37,956 nucleotides of DNA from JAWLGW01 sp964569055 (GCA_964569055.1 CAZMSZ010000020.1:1-37956); one strand, 5' to 3'; numbered from the stretch's first letter, positions 1-10,411 are shown. The notes: generated by a model from the letters alone, not told the origin. Numbers and translations: made by a program.

Positions 1-607
1 TCTCCTTGACCACCATGTCCTTCATGACCAGGCCGCGCCCGGTGAAGGCGATCTCGGCGATCGCCTCCTTCATGGGGGAGACCTTGGGCACCAGGCGCAG
101 CCGCCAGCCCTCGCCTTCGGGCAGCCGCTCGAAGCCCAGGGTGTAGAGCTCCTCGAGCGCGGCCCGGTCGCCGCGCAGGATCGGCAGGAAGCTGTCGAGG
201 AACTGGCGGACCACCGGGTGGCTGTCGAGGTCGATCGTCTGGTGCTCGCGCGCGTCCCCCATGCGCAGCGTCCGCCCGTCGATCACCACGCTCTGCACCA
301 CGGGCTTGGTGGTGTGGCGGGCCATCAGGCCGGGCGCCGCGTAGTGGAACGTGCCCTCGTTGACCAGCGGCGCGGCCAGGAGCGCCATGCGCTTCTCCTC
401 GCGGAACCGGGCCTCGAGCCCCGGCAGGCGGGCGAACTCGGCCAACAGGCCGTCGAGCGTCTCGGGGTCGGCCTCCGGCGCGGGAGCGGCCGGCGCCGGG
501 GTCGCCCCGGGGTCGGCGGGCTCGTCCGCGCGCGCTCCGCCGCCGTCGCTCACCGGGGCGAGCAGGGCGGCGAGCAGCACCATCACCATCATTATGGCGC
601 GAGTCAT
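1..607 (-). CDS. LolA-like outer-membrane lipoprotein carrier, 3' end beyond window
   Basis: Read on the minus strand from ATG at 607, this gives an N-terminal signal peptide (MTRAIMMVMVLLAALLAP) followed by about 185 residues that continue off the left edge without a stop. After an Ala/Pro-rich linker come features of LolA-type carriers: an LLAEFARLPGLEARFREEK segment (amphipathic helix plus the F-x-E-x-K turn), then alternating beta strands (EGTFHYAAPGLMARH, VVIDGRTLRMG, a late GWRLRLVPK). LolA family proteins move lipoproteins or lipids across the periplasm in a hydrophobic half-barrel. The gene follows the DUF3261 lipoprotein gene by 18 bases on the same strand, so the two are probably co-transcribed. 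This pairing is typical of LolA paralogues in lipid or aryl-polyene export clusters rather than of housekeeping lolA. The family call is good; the cargo is inference. Confidence 0.72.
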   Translation of the reverse strand, partial: MTRAIMMVMVLLAALLAPVSDGGGARADEPADPGATPAPAAPAPEADPETLDGLLAEFARLPGLEARFREEKRMALLAAPLVNEGTFHYAAPGLMARHTTKPVVQSVVIDGRTLRMGDAREHQTIDLDSHPVVRQFLDSFLPILRGDRAALEELYTLGFERLPEGEGWRLRLVPKVSPMKEAIAEIAFTGRGLVMKDMVVKE

Positions 608-625
608 GGCCTGGATCGTACTCGA

Positions 626-1360
626 TCACTCCAGGAGCTGGACCGAGAGCGTCTCGATCGTGAGCTCGTAGCCGTAGTAGCCGTTCTCGATCCGGACCTG
701 CTTGGGCAGCGTGCCCGCGGCCCCGTCCTCGTAGGTGACCGTCACCTCGCCCGCGGGCGGCGGGTCGCGGCGGCGAAACGTGCGCGCCAGGACCGTCCCG
801 TCCGGCCCGCGCGCCTCGGTGACCAGCTCGGGGCCGAGGGGCGCCACCTCGGTCGCGTCGGCTCCGCCGGCGCCGGGGGCGGGGGGCAGGGCGAGGAAGT
901 AGGCGTGGTGAATGTCCTGGAGCAGGTAGCGCGGCTCGAGAGGCGGCCCCTTCCCCTCGGGGAGCTGCGAGGTGAACGTGACCCCGCTGGGCGCCTGGAG
1001 CAGGGTGAAGGCCCGCGTCCCGAACGGGGTCAGCCCGATCACCGTCAGCGTCTCGCCCTGCTTCTGCAGCGCCGCCTCGAAGCTGGCCTCCCCGCCCGGG
1101 AACCGCGCCGTCACCCGCTGGCGCGCCAGGAAGTCGGGGCGCACGGCCAGGGCGGTCGGCTCGACCAGCACGTCGGGCTCGGGCGGCGGGCCGCTCGCGC
1201 AGCCGGCCAGCGCCGCGGTGACCCCGACGATTAACGAGGCGCCCGCGCCGCGGTACCATCGTCCGTTTCGGTGCGTCGACCTCCCGGACGGCCCGCGGGG
1301 TCGGCGGCGCGCGGGGCGACAACCAGGCGCGAGAGAAGGCGCGCGCGCGGCGTGACGCAC
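626..1360 (-). CDS. DUF3261-type lipoprotein
   Basis: The C-terminal 190 residues match the DUF3261 pattern: RVTARFPGGEASFEAALQ, then LTVIGLTPFGTRAFTL, then PPLEPRYLLQDIHHAYF, and a final beta-rich stretch ending near ENGYYGYELTIETLSVQ. A lipobox (AALAGC, Cys codon at 1199-1201) marks it as an exported lipoprotein. The start is uncertain. The only near ATG (1252) is one base out of frame with the lipobox. The nearest plausible in-frame start is GTG at 1360, which gives 244 residues but an unusually long Arg-rich segment before the hydrophobic stretch. A sequencing or assembly indel near 1240-1255 would explain this. The stop lies 18 bases before the LolA-like gene. DUF3261 proteins have no settled biochemical function; they recur beside LolA, MMPL exporters and acyltransferases in aryl-polyene clusters. 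Confidence 0.7.
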   Translation of the reverse strand: MRHAARAPSLAPGCRPARRRPRGPSGRSTHRNGRWYRGAGASLIVGVTAALAGCASGPPPEPDVLVEPTALAVRPDFLARQRVTARFPGGEASFEAALQKQGETLTVIGLTPFGTRAFTLLQAPSGVTFTSQLPEGKGPPLEPRYLLQDIHHAYFLALPPAPGAGGADATEVAPLGPELVTEARGPDGTVLARTFRRRDPPPAGEVTVTYEDGAAGTLPKQVRIENGYYGYELTIETLSVQLLE

Positions 1361-1385
1361 GCGCTCCAACTCCACGCCCTTCCCC

Positions 1386-1413
1386 TTGTTCCGGTCGGGG
1401 TCGCTGATAAGAT
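1386..1413 (+). promoter_or_regulatory. Candidate sigma-70 promoter of the nuo operon
   Basis: TTGTTC (1386-1391) and TAAGAT (1408-1413) are separated by 16 bases and lie about 57 bases before the nuoA ATG, in the only non-coding gap upstream of the operon. The -35 box is weak (3 of 6) and the -10 box fair (4 of 6). The divergent DUF3261 gene would start just outside it. The placement supports the call more than the sequence does. Confidence 0.35.
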
Positions 1414-1469
1414 CCCGCCTCCCTTCACGGGGATCCCTCGCATCGCACGCACACCGGGGGTGCAGGAAC

Positions 1470-1895
1470 ATGCTCGCGCTCGTCCCGGGTCTCGCGCACG
1501 CCGCGCTCGCCGCCTCCGCCTTCGCGGGGTTCGGCGGGCTCGCGCTCATGGCGCTGATCTGCATCGTCATCGGCTCGGTCGCGCTCCTCGTGTCGAAGAT
1601 CCTCGGCCCGAAGCGCCCGACCCGCGTGAAGCAGCTCCCTTACGAGTGCGGGGTCGACCCGATCCAGGAGGGGGCGCGCGAGCGCTACTCGATCCACTTC
1701 TACCTGGTGGCGATCCTGTTCATCCTGTTCGACCTCGAGACGGTGTTCCTGTTCCCCTGGGCCGCCTCGTTCCGCGACGGGACGCTCGAGGGGCCGGTGC
1801 GGATCGTGTTGCTGGTCGAGGTGCTCCTGTTCGTGGGGGTCCTCGGCGCGGGCCTGTTCTACGTCTGGAAGCGGAGGGGCCTGGAATGGGACTAG
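1470..1895 (+). CDS. nuoA: NADH-quinone oxidoreductase subunit A (complex I)
   Basis: 141 residues, three membrane helices, the usual NuoA size. The diagnostic loop KQLPYECGVDPIQEGARERYSIHFYLVA holds the conserved YECG motif (its Cys lies on the loop near the quinone chamber), and helix 2 carries LFDLETVFLFPW with the conserved acidic pair. I chose the ATG at 1470 because a purine-rich GCAGGAA lies just before it; the longer reading frame from 1386 would place promoter-like sequence in the protein. It is the first gene of the operon and its stop overlaps the nuoB start by 10 bases, so nuoB is probably translationally coupled. The subunit sits at the junction of the peripheral and membrane arms. 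Confidence 0.97.
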   Translation: MLALVPGLAHAALAASAFAGFGGLALMALICIVIGSVALLVSKILGPKRPTRVKQLPYECGVDPIQEGARERYSIHFYLVAILFILFDLETVFLFPWAASFRDGTLEGPVRIVLLVEVLLFVGVLGAGLFYVWKRRGLEWD

Positions 1896-2467
1896 AAGAC
1901 TTCCTCGGTAAGGGGTTCCTCGCCACGCGCGTCAAGGACCTCCTCGCCTGGGGCCGCAAGAACAGCCTCTGGCCGATGCCGTTCGGCACCGCCTGCTGCG
2001 CGATCGAGTTGATGTCGACCATGTCGTCGCGCTACGACCTGGCGCGGTTCGGCGCCGAGGTGGTGCGCTTCTCGCCGCGGCAGGCCGACATGCTGATCGT
2101 CGGCGGCCGCGTCACGCTCAAGATGATGCCCGTGCTCCAGCGGATCTGGCTGCAGATGCCCGAGCCGAAGTGGAGCATCAGCATGGGCGCCTGCGCCTCG
2201 TGCGGCGGGGTGTTCGACACCTACACCATGATCCAGGGCGTCGATCAGTTCATCCCGGTCGACGTCTACATCCCGGGCTGTCCGCCGCGCCCCGAGAACC
2301 TGATCGACGCCGTGCGGCTGATCCAGGACAAGGTCGCGGGCAAGGACATCCAGAAGATCATCGACGAGCGGACCGGCATGCCGCAGCTCCCGCGGCTCGA
2401 GGCCATGACCGCGCTGCGCGAGGGCCGCAAGGTCGAGGTGGGCCGCAAGCTGGAGGTGCTCCGGTGA
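1886..2467 (+). CDS. nuoB: NADH-quinone oxidoreductase subunit B, binds cluster N2
   Basis: 193 residues. NuoB holds the terminal [4Fe-4S] cluster N2, which passes electrons to quinone. The tandem cysteines are visible in PFGTACCAIEL (Cys37-Cys38), with Cys103 in SMGACASCGG and Cys132 in IPGCPPRPE, all in canonical spacing. The ATG at 1886 overlaps the end of nuoA by 10 bases and gives the expected N-terminus. The stop overlaps the GTG start of nuoC by four bases (GTGA). Nothing is missing from the quinone-reducing core motifs. Confidence 0.98.
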   Translation: MGLEDFLGKGFLATRVKDLLAWGRKNSLWPMPFGTACCAIELMSTMSSRYDLARFGAEVVRFSPRQADMLIVGGRVTLKMMPVLQRIWLQMPEPKWSISMGACASCGGVFDTYTMIQGVDQFIPVDVYIPGCPPRPENLIDAVRLIQDKVAGKDIQKIIDERTGMPQLPRLEAMTALREGRKVEVGRKLEVLR

Positions 2468-3075
2468 GCGGCCGCGGGCAGCTGCCGACCGTCGACCCGC
2501 ACGAGCTCGCCGAGCAGCGCCGCCGCCAGAGCGCCGAGGCGGGAGCGCGGCGGCTGGAGCGCGAGCGCGAGCTGGCGCGGCGCGCGGCGGCCTGGCTGGG
2601 CGACGACCTGGTCGAGGGGCCGCTCGAGCTCCAGGGGCAGCTCGAGGTCGTCTGCGAGCTCGGGCGCGCGCGCGCGCTGCTGAGCCACCTGCGCGACGAG
2701 CTCGGCTTCGAGATGCTGACCGACGTCACGGGGATCGACTACCTCAAGTGGGCGCGCCCCACCCCCGAGCGGTTCGCGGTGCTGTGGAACCTGACCTCGC
2801 TGCGCCACAACGCGCGGCTGCTGGTGCGGGCCTACGTCAGCGAGGACGACCCGATCGCGCCCACGGTCAGCGACCTGTGGCCGGCCGCGAACTTCGCCGA
2901 GCGCGAGGTCTACGACATGTACGGGATCGAGTTCTCGGGCCACCCCAACCTGATCCGCCTGCTGATGCCGCTCAGCTACACCGGCTTCCCGCTGCGCAAG
3001 GACTACCCCCTGCGCGGGCGCGGCGAGCGGGACGACTTCCCCGTGATCCGTCGCACCAACGAGGAGGAGGCGTGA
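2464..3075 (+). CDS. nuoC: NADH-quinone oxidoreductase subunit C
   Basis: 203 residues with a GTG start embedded in the nuoB stop. The core 30-kDa-subunit motif FAEREVYDMYGIEFSGHPNL is near residue 145-165, followed by the PLRKDYPLRG signature. The first 45 residues form a charged Arg/Glu-rich helix not usual for NuoC, perhaps a lineage-specific extension. NuoC is a peripheral-arm subunit packed against NuoD; it carries no redox centre. The stop overlaps the GTG start of nuoD by four bases. NuoC and NuoD are separate here, unlike the fused NuoCD of enterobacteria. Confidence 0.97.
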   Translation: MSGRGQLPTVDPHELAEQRRRQSAEAGARRLERERELARRAAAWLGDDLVEGPLELQGQLEVVCELGRARALLSHLRDELGFEMLTDVTGIDYLKWARPTPERFAVLWNLTSLRHNARLLVRAYVSEDDPIAPTVSDLWPAANFAEREVYDMYGIEFSGHPNLIRLLMPLSYTGFPLRKDYPLRGRGERDDFPVIRRTNEEEA

Positions 3076-4348
3076 GCGCTCCCGAGCGTTCGACCCCCCT
3101 GGTCGACAACCAGCTCTCCGGCGAGCCGATCGAGCAGCACGCGTTCGGCGAGCGGGCCGTCTCGTTCGAGCCGGGGCTCGACTCGCGCGAGATGGTGCTC
3201 AACTTCGGCCCGCAGCACCCCGCCATGCACGGCACGCTGCGCCTGGTGCTGACCCTCGACGGCGAGCGGGTGAAGAAGGCCGAGCCCGAGATGGGCTTCC
3301 TCCACACCGGCTTCGAGAAGCTCGGCGAGTACCGCACCTTCAACCAGTTCGTGGTCGTCACCGACCGCATGAACTACCTGTCCGCCATGGCGAACAACGT
3401 CGGGTTCGCCTGCGCCGTCGAGGAGCTGCTCGGGATCGAGATCCCGCCGCGCGCCCAGGCGATCCGCGTGCTCATGGCCGAGCTGTCGCGGATCTCCGAC
3501 CACATCCTGTCGATCGGCCTGCAGGGCATGGACCTCGGCGCGTTCACCGCCATGCTGTGGGCGTTCATCGAGCGCGAGCGGGTCTACGACGTGTTCGAGC
3601 TCAGCTCGGGCGGCCGCCTGACCACCAGCTACACCCGCGTGGGCGGGCTCGCGTTCGACCTCCCCGACGAGGTCCCCGGGCGGGTGCGCAGCTTCATCGA
3701 GCGGCTCGGCGACGTGGTCGAGCAGATCGAGGGCCTGCTGTCGCGCAACCGGATCTTCCTCGACCGCACCAAGGGGATCGGCACCACCAACCGCGAGGAC
3801 GCGATCGCCTACGGCCTGAGCGGCCCGGTGGCGCGCGCCTCGGGGGTCGACCGCGACATGCGCCGCGACCGCCCGTACCTCGGCTACGAGACCTACGACT
3901 TCGAGATCCCGGTGCTGACCGACGGCGACGTCTACGCGCGCTACGAGCTGCGCCTGGCCGAGGTGCGCGAGTCGGCCAAGATCGTGCGGCAGGTGCTCGA
4001 CCGCATGCCCAGCGGCCCGATCAACGCGCTCGGCAAGACGACGCTCCCGGGCAAGGACGAGACCTACACCAAGATGGAGTCGCTGATCCAGCACTTCATG
4101 GTGGAGATGCCCGGCCACGGGCTCAAGACGCCGGTGGGCGGGGTGTACCACGCGACCGAGTCGCCGAACGGCGAGCTCGGCTGGTACATCATGTCGGACG
4201 GCACCGGCGTGCCCTACAAGGTGCGCTGCCGGCCGCCGTCGCTGTTCCAGTTCCAGTCGATCCCCCACATGTGCGAGGGCCGCCTGATCGGCGACGTGGT
4301 GGCCAACATGAGCTCGCTCAACGTGATCGCCGGGGAGCTCGATCGCTG

Positions 4349-4349
<1 letters not shown>
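3072..4349 (+). CDS. nuoD: NADH-quinone oxidoreductase subunit D (49-kDa type)
   Basis: 425 residues from GTG at 3072. NuoD lines the quinone-binding chamber with NuoB. Signatures: MVLNFGPQHPAMHGTLRL (the GPQHPA(M/S)HG loop that carries the quinone headgroup His), GFLHTGFEKLGEYRTF, TDRMNYLSAM, and a C-terminus with SPNGELGWYIMSDG and the DVVANMSSLNVIAGELDR ending in Asp-Arg as in most NuoD. The first 37 residues before the core are a variable extension. The start overlaps nuoC (GTGA) and the stop overlaps the nuoEF start (TGATG). Confidence 0.98.
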
Positions 4350-6319
<1,970 letters not shown>

Positions 6320-6349
6320 CGGCCAGGAACCCCGAGGCGCGCAGCGAGC

Positions 6350-8068
6350 ATGACCGACGCGGGCGAGATCCAGTTCAAGATCGACGGGGAGGAGCTCACC
6401 GCCCACCCGGGGGAGACGATCCTCCAGGCGGGGCTCCGCCACGGCAAGTTCATCCCGCACTACTGCTGGCACCCGGCGCTGTCGATCGCCGGCAACTGCC
6501 GGATGTGCCTGGTCCACGTCACGCCGGGCCCCCCCGGCAAGCCGGTGATCGCCTGCGGCACGCAGGTCACCGCCGGCATGGAGGTGGACAGCAGCTCGGA
6601 CAAGACGAAGTACGCGCGCGAGGGCGTGCTCGAGTTCCTGCTGGCGAATCACCCGCTCGACTGCCCGATCTGCGACCAGGCGGGCGAGTGCGACCTCCAG
6701 CAGTACAGCTACGACCACGGGCGGTCGTTCTCCAAGTTCGACGAGGCCAAGACCCAGCGCCCGCGCAAGGACCTCGGCCCGCTGATCCGGTTCAACGGCA
6801 ACCGCTGCATCGTGTGCACGCGCTGCGTGCGGTTCTGCGAGGAGATCACCGGCAGCGCCGAGCTGACGGTCGTCAACCGCTCCGACCAGAGCTACATCGA
6901 CATCTTCCCCGACCAGCCGCTCGACAACCCGCTCTCGGGCTGCACCGCCGACCTGTGCCCGGTGGGCGCGCTGCTCGAGACCGACTCGATCCACAGCACC
7001 CGCGTGTGGCTGCACCGCCGCACCAAGAGCGTGTGCGGCGGGTGCGCCACCGGCTGCAACATCAACGTCGAGACGTTCGACGACAAGGTGAAGCGGATCA
7101 CCCCGCGCGAGAACCAGGCGGTCAACCGCTGGTGGATGTCCGACGACGGGCGCCTCACCTACAAGGAGGCGCTCGCGCAGGACCGCCTGCGCGAGGCGCG
7201 GGTCGACGGCGAGCCGGTCGCGGCTCGCGCCGCGGTCGAGAAGGCGCTCGAGCTGCTCCGCGAGGCGGGCGACGCGGTCGCCGTGCTGACCACCGGGTTC
7301 GCGAGCAACGAGGAGCTGTTCCTGCTCGACCAGCTCGCGACCAAGGGGCCGCGCGGGGTGGTGTTCCGGGCCGACGGCTCGAGCTACACCGCGCGCGACG
7401 GCTTCACGATCAGCAAGGACAAGAACCCCAACCGCGCCGGGGTCGAGGCCTTCTTCGGCAAGGCCAACGCGGGCGACGACGTGGCCGCCGCGATCCGCGG
7501 GGGCAAGGTCAAGCTCCTGATCGTGCAGGACGGGATCCCGGGCGGCGGGCCCTGGAGCGCGCCGGTGCTCGCGGCCGCGCAGGAGGCGCCCGCGGTGATC
7601 GCGCTGTCGCTGACCGACGGCGCCGTGGCCGGCCTCGCGACCGTGGCGCTCCCCGCGCAGCACTGGACCGAGAAGGACGGCACGTTCGTGAACGGGCGCG
7701 GCCGGCTGCAGCGCGTGCGCGCGGCCACGCCGCCGGTGGGCGACGCGCCGACCGACCTCGAGGTCCTGCAGGAGCTCGCCCGCGGGCTGGGCCGGATCCC
7801 GCGCGTGGTCTCGGCGGCCGGCGTGTTCCGGCGCCTGGCGGCCGCGCACCCGGGCAAGCTGGGCGGCGTCGCGAGCTACGAGGCGATCGGCGACGTGGGC
7901 GTCCCGCTGCCGGGCGCGCAGGACACCACGCCCCCCGAGGCGTGCACGACCTACTACGAGGCCGGGCCCGTCAGCCGCCACCCGGGCCGGGCCGACGACG
8001 AGCAGACGCGGATCTCGGTGCACCGGGCGCACGACGCCGGGTTCGGGACCGTGCGGGGCAGCATCTGA
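6350..8068 (+). CDS. nuoG: NADH-quinone oxidoreductase subunit G, iron-sulfur relay
   Basis: 572 residues, short for NuoG (often 680-900). The N-terminal ferredoxin domain has [2Fe-2S] ligands in YCWHPALSIAGNCRMC (Cys39, 50, 53) and Cys69. The His-ligated N5 motif is HPLDCPICDQAGEC (His101, Cys105, 108, 114). N4 is CIVCTRCVRFC with a later CTADLCPVG. An N7-type motif follows, C-x2-C-x3-C at Cys229, 232 and 236, but the expected fourth ligand 27 residues on is Ser264 (WWMSDDGR). The C-terminal molybdopterin-like domain is reduced to about 300 residues. The ATG at 6350 is 30 bases after nuoEF. The subunit carries electrons from NuoEF toward NuoI. Confidence 0.96.
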   Translation: MTDAGEIQFKIDGEELTAHPGETILQAGLRHGKFIPHYCWHPALSIAGNCRMCLVHVTPGPPGKPVIACGTQVTAGMEVDSSSDKTKYAREGVLEFLLANHPLDCPICDQAGECDLQQYSYDHGRSFSKFDEAKTQRPRKDLGPLIRFNGNRCIVCTRCVRFCEEITGSAELTVVNRSDQSYIDIFPDQPLDNPLSGCTADLCPVGALLETDSIHSTRVWLHRRTKSVCGGCATGCNINVETFDDKVKRITPRENQAVNRWWMSDDGRLTYKEALAQDRLREARVDGEPVAARAAVEKALELLREAGDAVAVLTTGFASNEELFLLDQLATKGPRGVVFRADGSSYTARDGFTISKDKNPNRAGVEAFFGKANAGDDVAAAIRGGKVKLLIVQDGIPGGGPWSAPVLAAAQEAPAVIALSLTDGAVAGLATVALPAQHWTEKDGTFVNGRGRLQRVRAATPPVGDAPTDLEVLQELARGLGRIPRVVSAAGVFRRLAAAHPGKLGGVASYEAIGDVGVPLPGAQDTTPPEACTTYYEAGPVSRHPGRADDEQTRISVHRAHDAGFGTVRGSI

Positions 8069-9207
8069 TGGAGTTCCTGATCACGCTCCTCAAGGCGCTC
8101 CTGGTCATCGGCGTGGCGATGAACGTCGTCCCGCTGCTGATCTACCTCGAGCGCAAGATCTGCGCCTACATCCAGGGGCGCCTGGGGCCCAACCGGGTCA
8201 ACCTCTCGCTCGGCGACGTGCGCTACCTCATGCCGGCGTCCATGCACGGCGCGGTGCCTGAGTGGCTGGCGCGGGTCAAGCTGATCCCGGGCTCGCTGCA
8301 GCCGCTCGCCGACGCGATCAAGCTCGCCTTCAAGGAGGAGATCATCCCCGAGAAGGCGGACAAGCTGCTGTGGCACATCGCGCCGGTGATCGGCTTCATC
8401 CCGGTCGGGACGGCGCTCGCGTTCATCCCGTTCGGCGGCGTGTTCGAGTTCGGGCCGACCCACCTGCTCGGGCTCGAGATCGGCCACCACGTGGTCGACC
8501 TGCGGGTCGCGACCGCGAACATCGGCGTGCTCGGCCTGTTCGCGATCACCTCGCTGGCGGTCTACGGGATCGCGGTCGGCGGCTGGGGCTCGGGCTCGAA
8601 GTACCCGCTCATGGGCGCGGTCCGCTCGGCGGCGCAGATGATCAGCTACGAGATCGCCATGGGCCTGGCGATCCTGGCCGCGATCGCGACCGCCGGCAGC
8701 GTCGACCTGCAGGAGTTCGTGATCCGGCAGGCCACCTCGTGGCACGGCTTCGGCTGGCTGGCGTTCAAGCAGCCGCTGGCCGCGTTCGTGTTCATGGTCG
8801 CCATGTTCGCCGAGAACAACCGGCTCCCGTTCGACCTCCCCGAGGCCGAGCCCGAGCTCGTGGGCGGCTACCACACCGAGTACACGGGCCTGAAGTTCGG
8901 GCTGTTCTTCCTCGGCGAGTACATGGCCATGATCGTCATGTGCAGCCTGTTCACCACGATCTTCCTGGGCGGCTGGACCCTCCCCGGCCTGATCGACCCC
9001 CTGAGCACCGGCGCGCTCAACGCGCTGCTCGGGGTGCTGGTGTTCGGGGCCAAGGTGTTCTTCCTGCTCTGCTTCCAGCTCTGGATCCGCTGGACGCTGC
9101 CGCGCTTCCGCTACGACCAGATCATGAGCCTCGGCTGGAAGGTCCTGGTCCCGCTGGCGCTCGGCAACCTCGTCGTGACCGCGGTGGTCCTCACGTTCTG
9201 GGCGTAG
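8068..9207 (+). CDS. nuoH: NADH-quinone oxidoreductase subunit H, quinone-site membrane subunit
   Basis: 379 residues, eight predicted membrane helices. NuoH forms the membrane side of the quinone tunnel and starts the proton axis. Family signatures: ERKICAYIQGRLGPNRV, LQPLADAIKL, SYEIAMGLAI, and AENNRLPFDLPEAEPELVGGYHTEYTG, where the conserved acidic residues lie. Between GPNRV (residues 40-44) and LQPLADA (77-83) there are 32 residues instead of the usual five or so, an extra loop or short amphipathic segment at the first matrix-side loop. The start overlaps the nuoG stop (TGATG). Confidence 0.97.
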   Translation: MEFLITLLKALLVIGVAMNVVPLLIYLERKICAYIQGRLGPNRVNLSLGDVRYLMPASMHGAVPEWLARVKLIPGSLQPLADAIKLAFKEEIIPEKADKLLWHIAPVIGFIPVGTALAFIPFGGVFEFGPTHLLGLEIGHHVVDLRVATANIGVLGLFAITSLAVYGIAVGGWGSGSKYPLMGAVRSAAQMISYEIAMGLAILAAIATAGSVDLQEFVIRQATSWHGFGWLAFKQPLAAFVFMVAMFAENNRLPFDLPEAEPELVGGYHTEYTGLKFGLFFLGEYMAMIVMCSLFTTIFLGGWTLPGLIDPLSTGALNALLGVLVFGAKVFFLLCFQLWIRWTLPRFRYDQIMSLGWKVLVPLALGNLVVTAVVLTFWA

Positions 9208-9222
9208 GGGCGGAGATCGATC

Positions 9223-9801
9223 ATGGTGAATGTCCACGACCACGACGAGCAGCACGGGCACGGGCACGAGGACGTCCCGCCGCCCGGCAAGGCGCTGGCC
9301 GACAAGCTCTACATCCCGGCGGTGCTGCGCGGGATCCGGCTGACCATGAACCGGTTCTTCGGGACCGTGGCCGGCGAGGACGCCACCGTGCAGTACCCCG
9401 AGCAGGGGATCTACGACCGCGGCGTCGAGGACCGGGCGATCGGCCACCCCAACCCGCGCTACCGGGGCGAGCACATCCTGGTCAAGGACGAGCAGGGGCG
9501 CGAGAAGTGCGTGGCGTGCCTGCTGTGCATGGCGGCCTGCCCGGCGCTGTGCATCCACATCGAGCCCGAGCCCGCCCCGGCCGAGTGGAGCGACCGCGAG
9601 CGCCGGCCGAAGGTGTTCGAGATCGACATGCTCCGCTGCATCTACTGCGGCTTCTGCGAGGAGGCCTGCCCCTGCGACGCGATCCGGCTGACGCCGAAGT
9701 TCTACACGCCGACCACGTCGCGGGCGGAGCGGGTCTACGGCAAGCAGCGCCTGCTCGAGAACAACCCGGCGGCGCAGGTGCCGCAGCGGCCGGCCAAGTA
9801 G
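9223..9801 (+). CDS. nuoI: NADH-quinone oxidoreductase subunit I, two [4Fe-4S] clusters
   Basis: 192 residues. Both 8Fe-ferredoxin motifs are intact: KCVACLLCMAACPALCI and RCIYCGFCEEACPCDAI, each C-x2-C-x2-C-x3-C-P, for clusters N6a and N6b, which deliver electrons to N2 in NuoB. The N-terminus is unusual, a His/Asp/Glu-rich tail (HDHDEQHGHGHED, residues 5-17) that could bind metal but may just be a flexible solvent-exposed tail. The ATG follows a GGGGCGGAG ribosome site. The gene lies 15 bases after nuoH and about 25 before nuoJ. Confidence 0.97.
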   Translation: MVNVHDHDEQHGHGHEDVPPPGKALADKLYIPAVLRGIRLTMNRFFGTVAGEDATVQYPEQGIYDRGVEDRAIGHPNPRYRGEHILVKDEQGREKCVACLLCMAACPALCIHIEPEPAPAEWSDRERRPKVFEIDMLRCIYCGFCEEACPCDAIRLTPKFYTPTTSRAERVYGKQRLLENNPAAQVPQRPAK

Positions 9802-9826
9802 CCGGGCCGCGAGGGGAGAGCCATCC

Positions 9827-10411
9827 GTGCCAACGTTCCTGGTCCTGCTGGTGGGGGCGCTGATCGTGGTCGCCGGCGCCACGACGGTCACCCGCAAGAA
9901 CCCGGTCCACGCCGCGCTCGCCATGCTGGTGGCGCTGGCCGGCGTGGCGGGCCTGTTCCTCGGGCTGCACGCGCCGTTCCTGGCCGCCATGCAGGTGCTG
10001 CTCTACGGCGGCGCGATCATGGTGCTGTTCGTGTTCATCATCATGCTCCTCACCCTGCGCGAGGAGGAGATGGGCCCCGAGCCGCCCACCCGCGACCGGG
10101 TGCTGGCGCTGATCGGCGCGTTCGCGCTCCTGTTCGCGACCACGTTCGCGGTCGCGGGGCGCGGGACCGAGCCGTTCCCGGTCCCCTACCCCGAGGCGCG
10201 CGCCGCGGCGGGCGAGCTGCCGGGCGACGCCGAGAAGGCGGGCTTCGGCTCGACCGAGCACTTCGCGCGCTTCCTCTACACCGACTACGCGGTCGCGTTC
10301 GAGCTGGTGACCGTGCTCGTCATGGCCGCGGTCGCCGGCGTGATCGTGCTGGCGCGGCGGCCCGACAAGCACGAGCTCGACCGGACGCGCCTCACGGGAG
10401 GCCACTCGTGA
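9827..10411 (+). CDS. nuoJ: NADH-quinone oxidoreductase subunit J
   Basis: 194 residues from a GTG preceded by GAGGGGAGAG. Membrane segments and the conserved KNPVHAALAMLVALAGVAGLFL and LLYGGAIMVLFVFIIML motifs are characteristic of NuoJ; the latter includes the flexible helix-3 region that switches conformation in the catalytic cycle. There are five predicted helices, with the last near residues 160-180. The stop overlaps the nuoK GTG start by four bases. Length and layout are ordinary. Confidence 0.96.
   Translation: MPTFLVLLVGALIVVAGATTVTRKNPVHAALAMLVALAGVAGLFLGLHAPFLAAMQVLLYGGAIMVLFVFIIMLLTLREEEMGPEPPTRDRVLALIGAFALLFATTFAVAGRGTEPFPVPYPEARAAAGELPGDAEKAGFGSTEHFARFLYTDYAVAFELVTVLVMAAVAGVIVLARRPDKHELDRTRLTGGHS

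Noticed and set aside
218..1234. A 338-residue plus-strand frame over the LolA/DUF3261 genes
   Set aside because: Arg-rich without family features, while both minus-strand frames carry signal peptides and family motifs.
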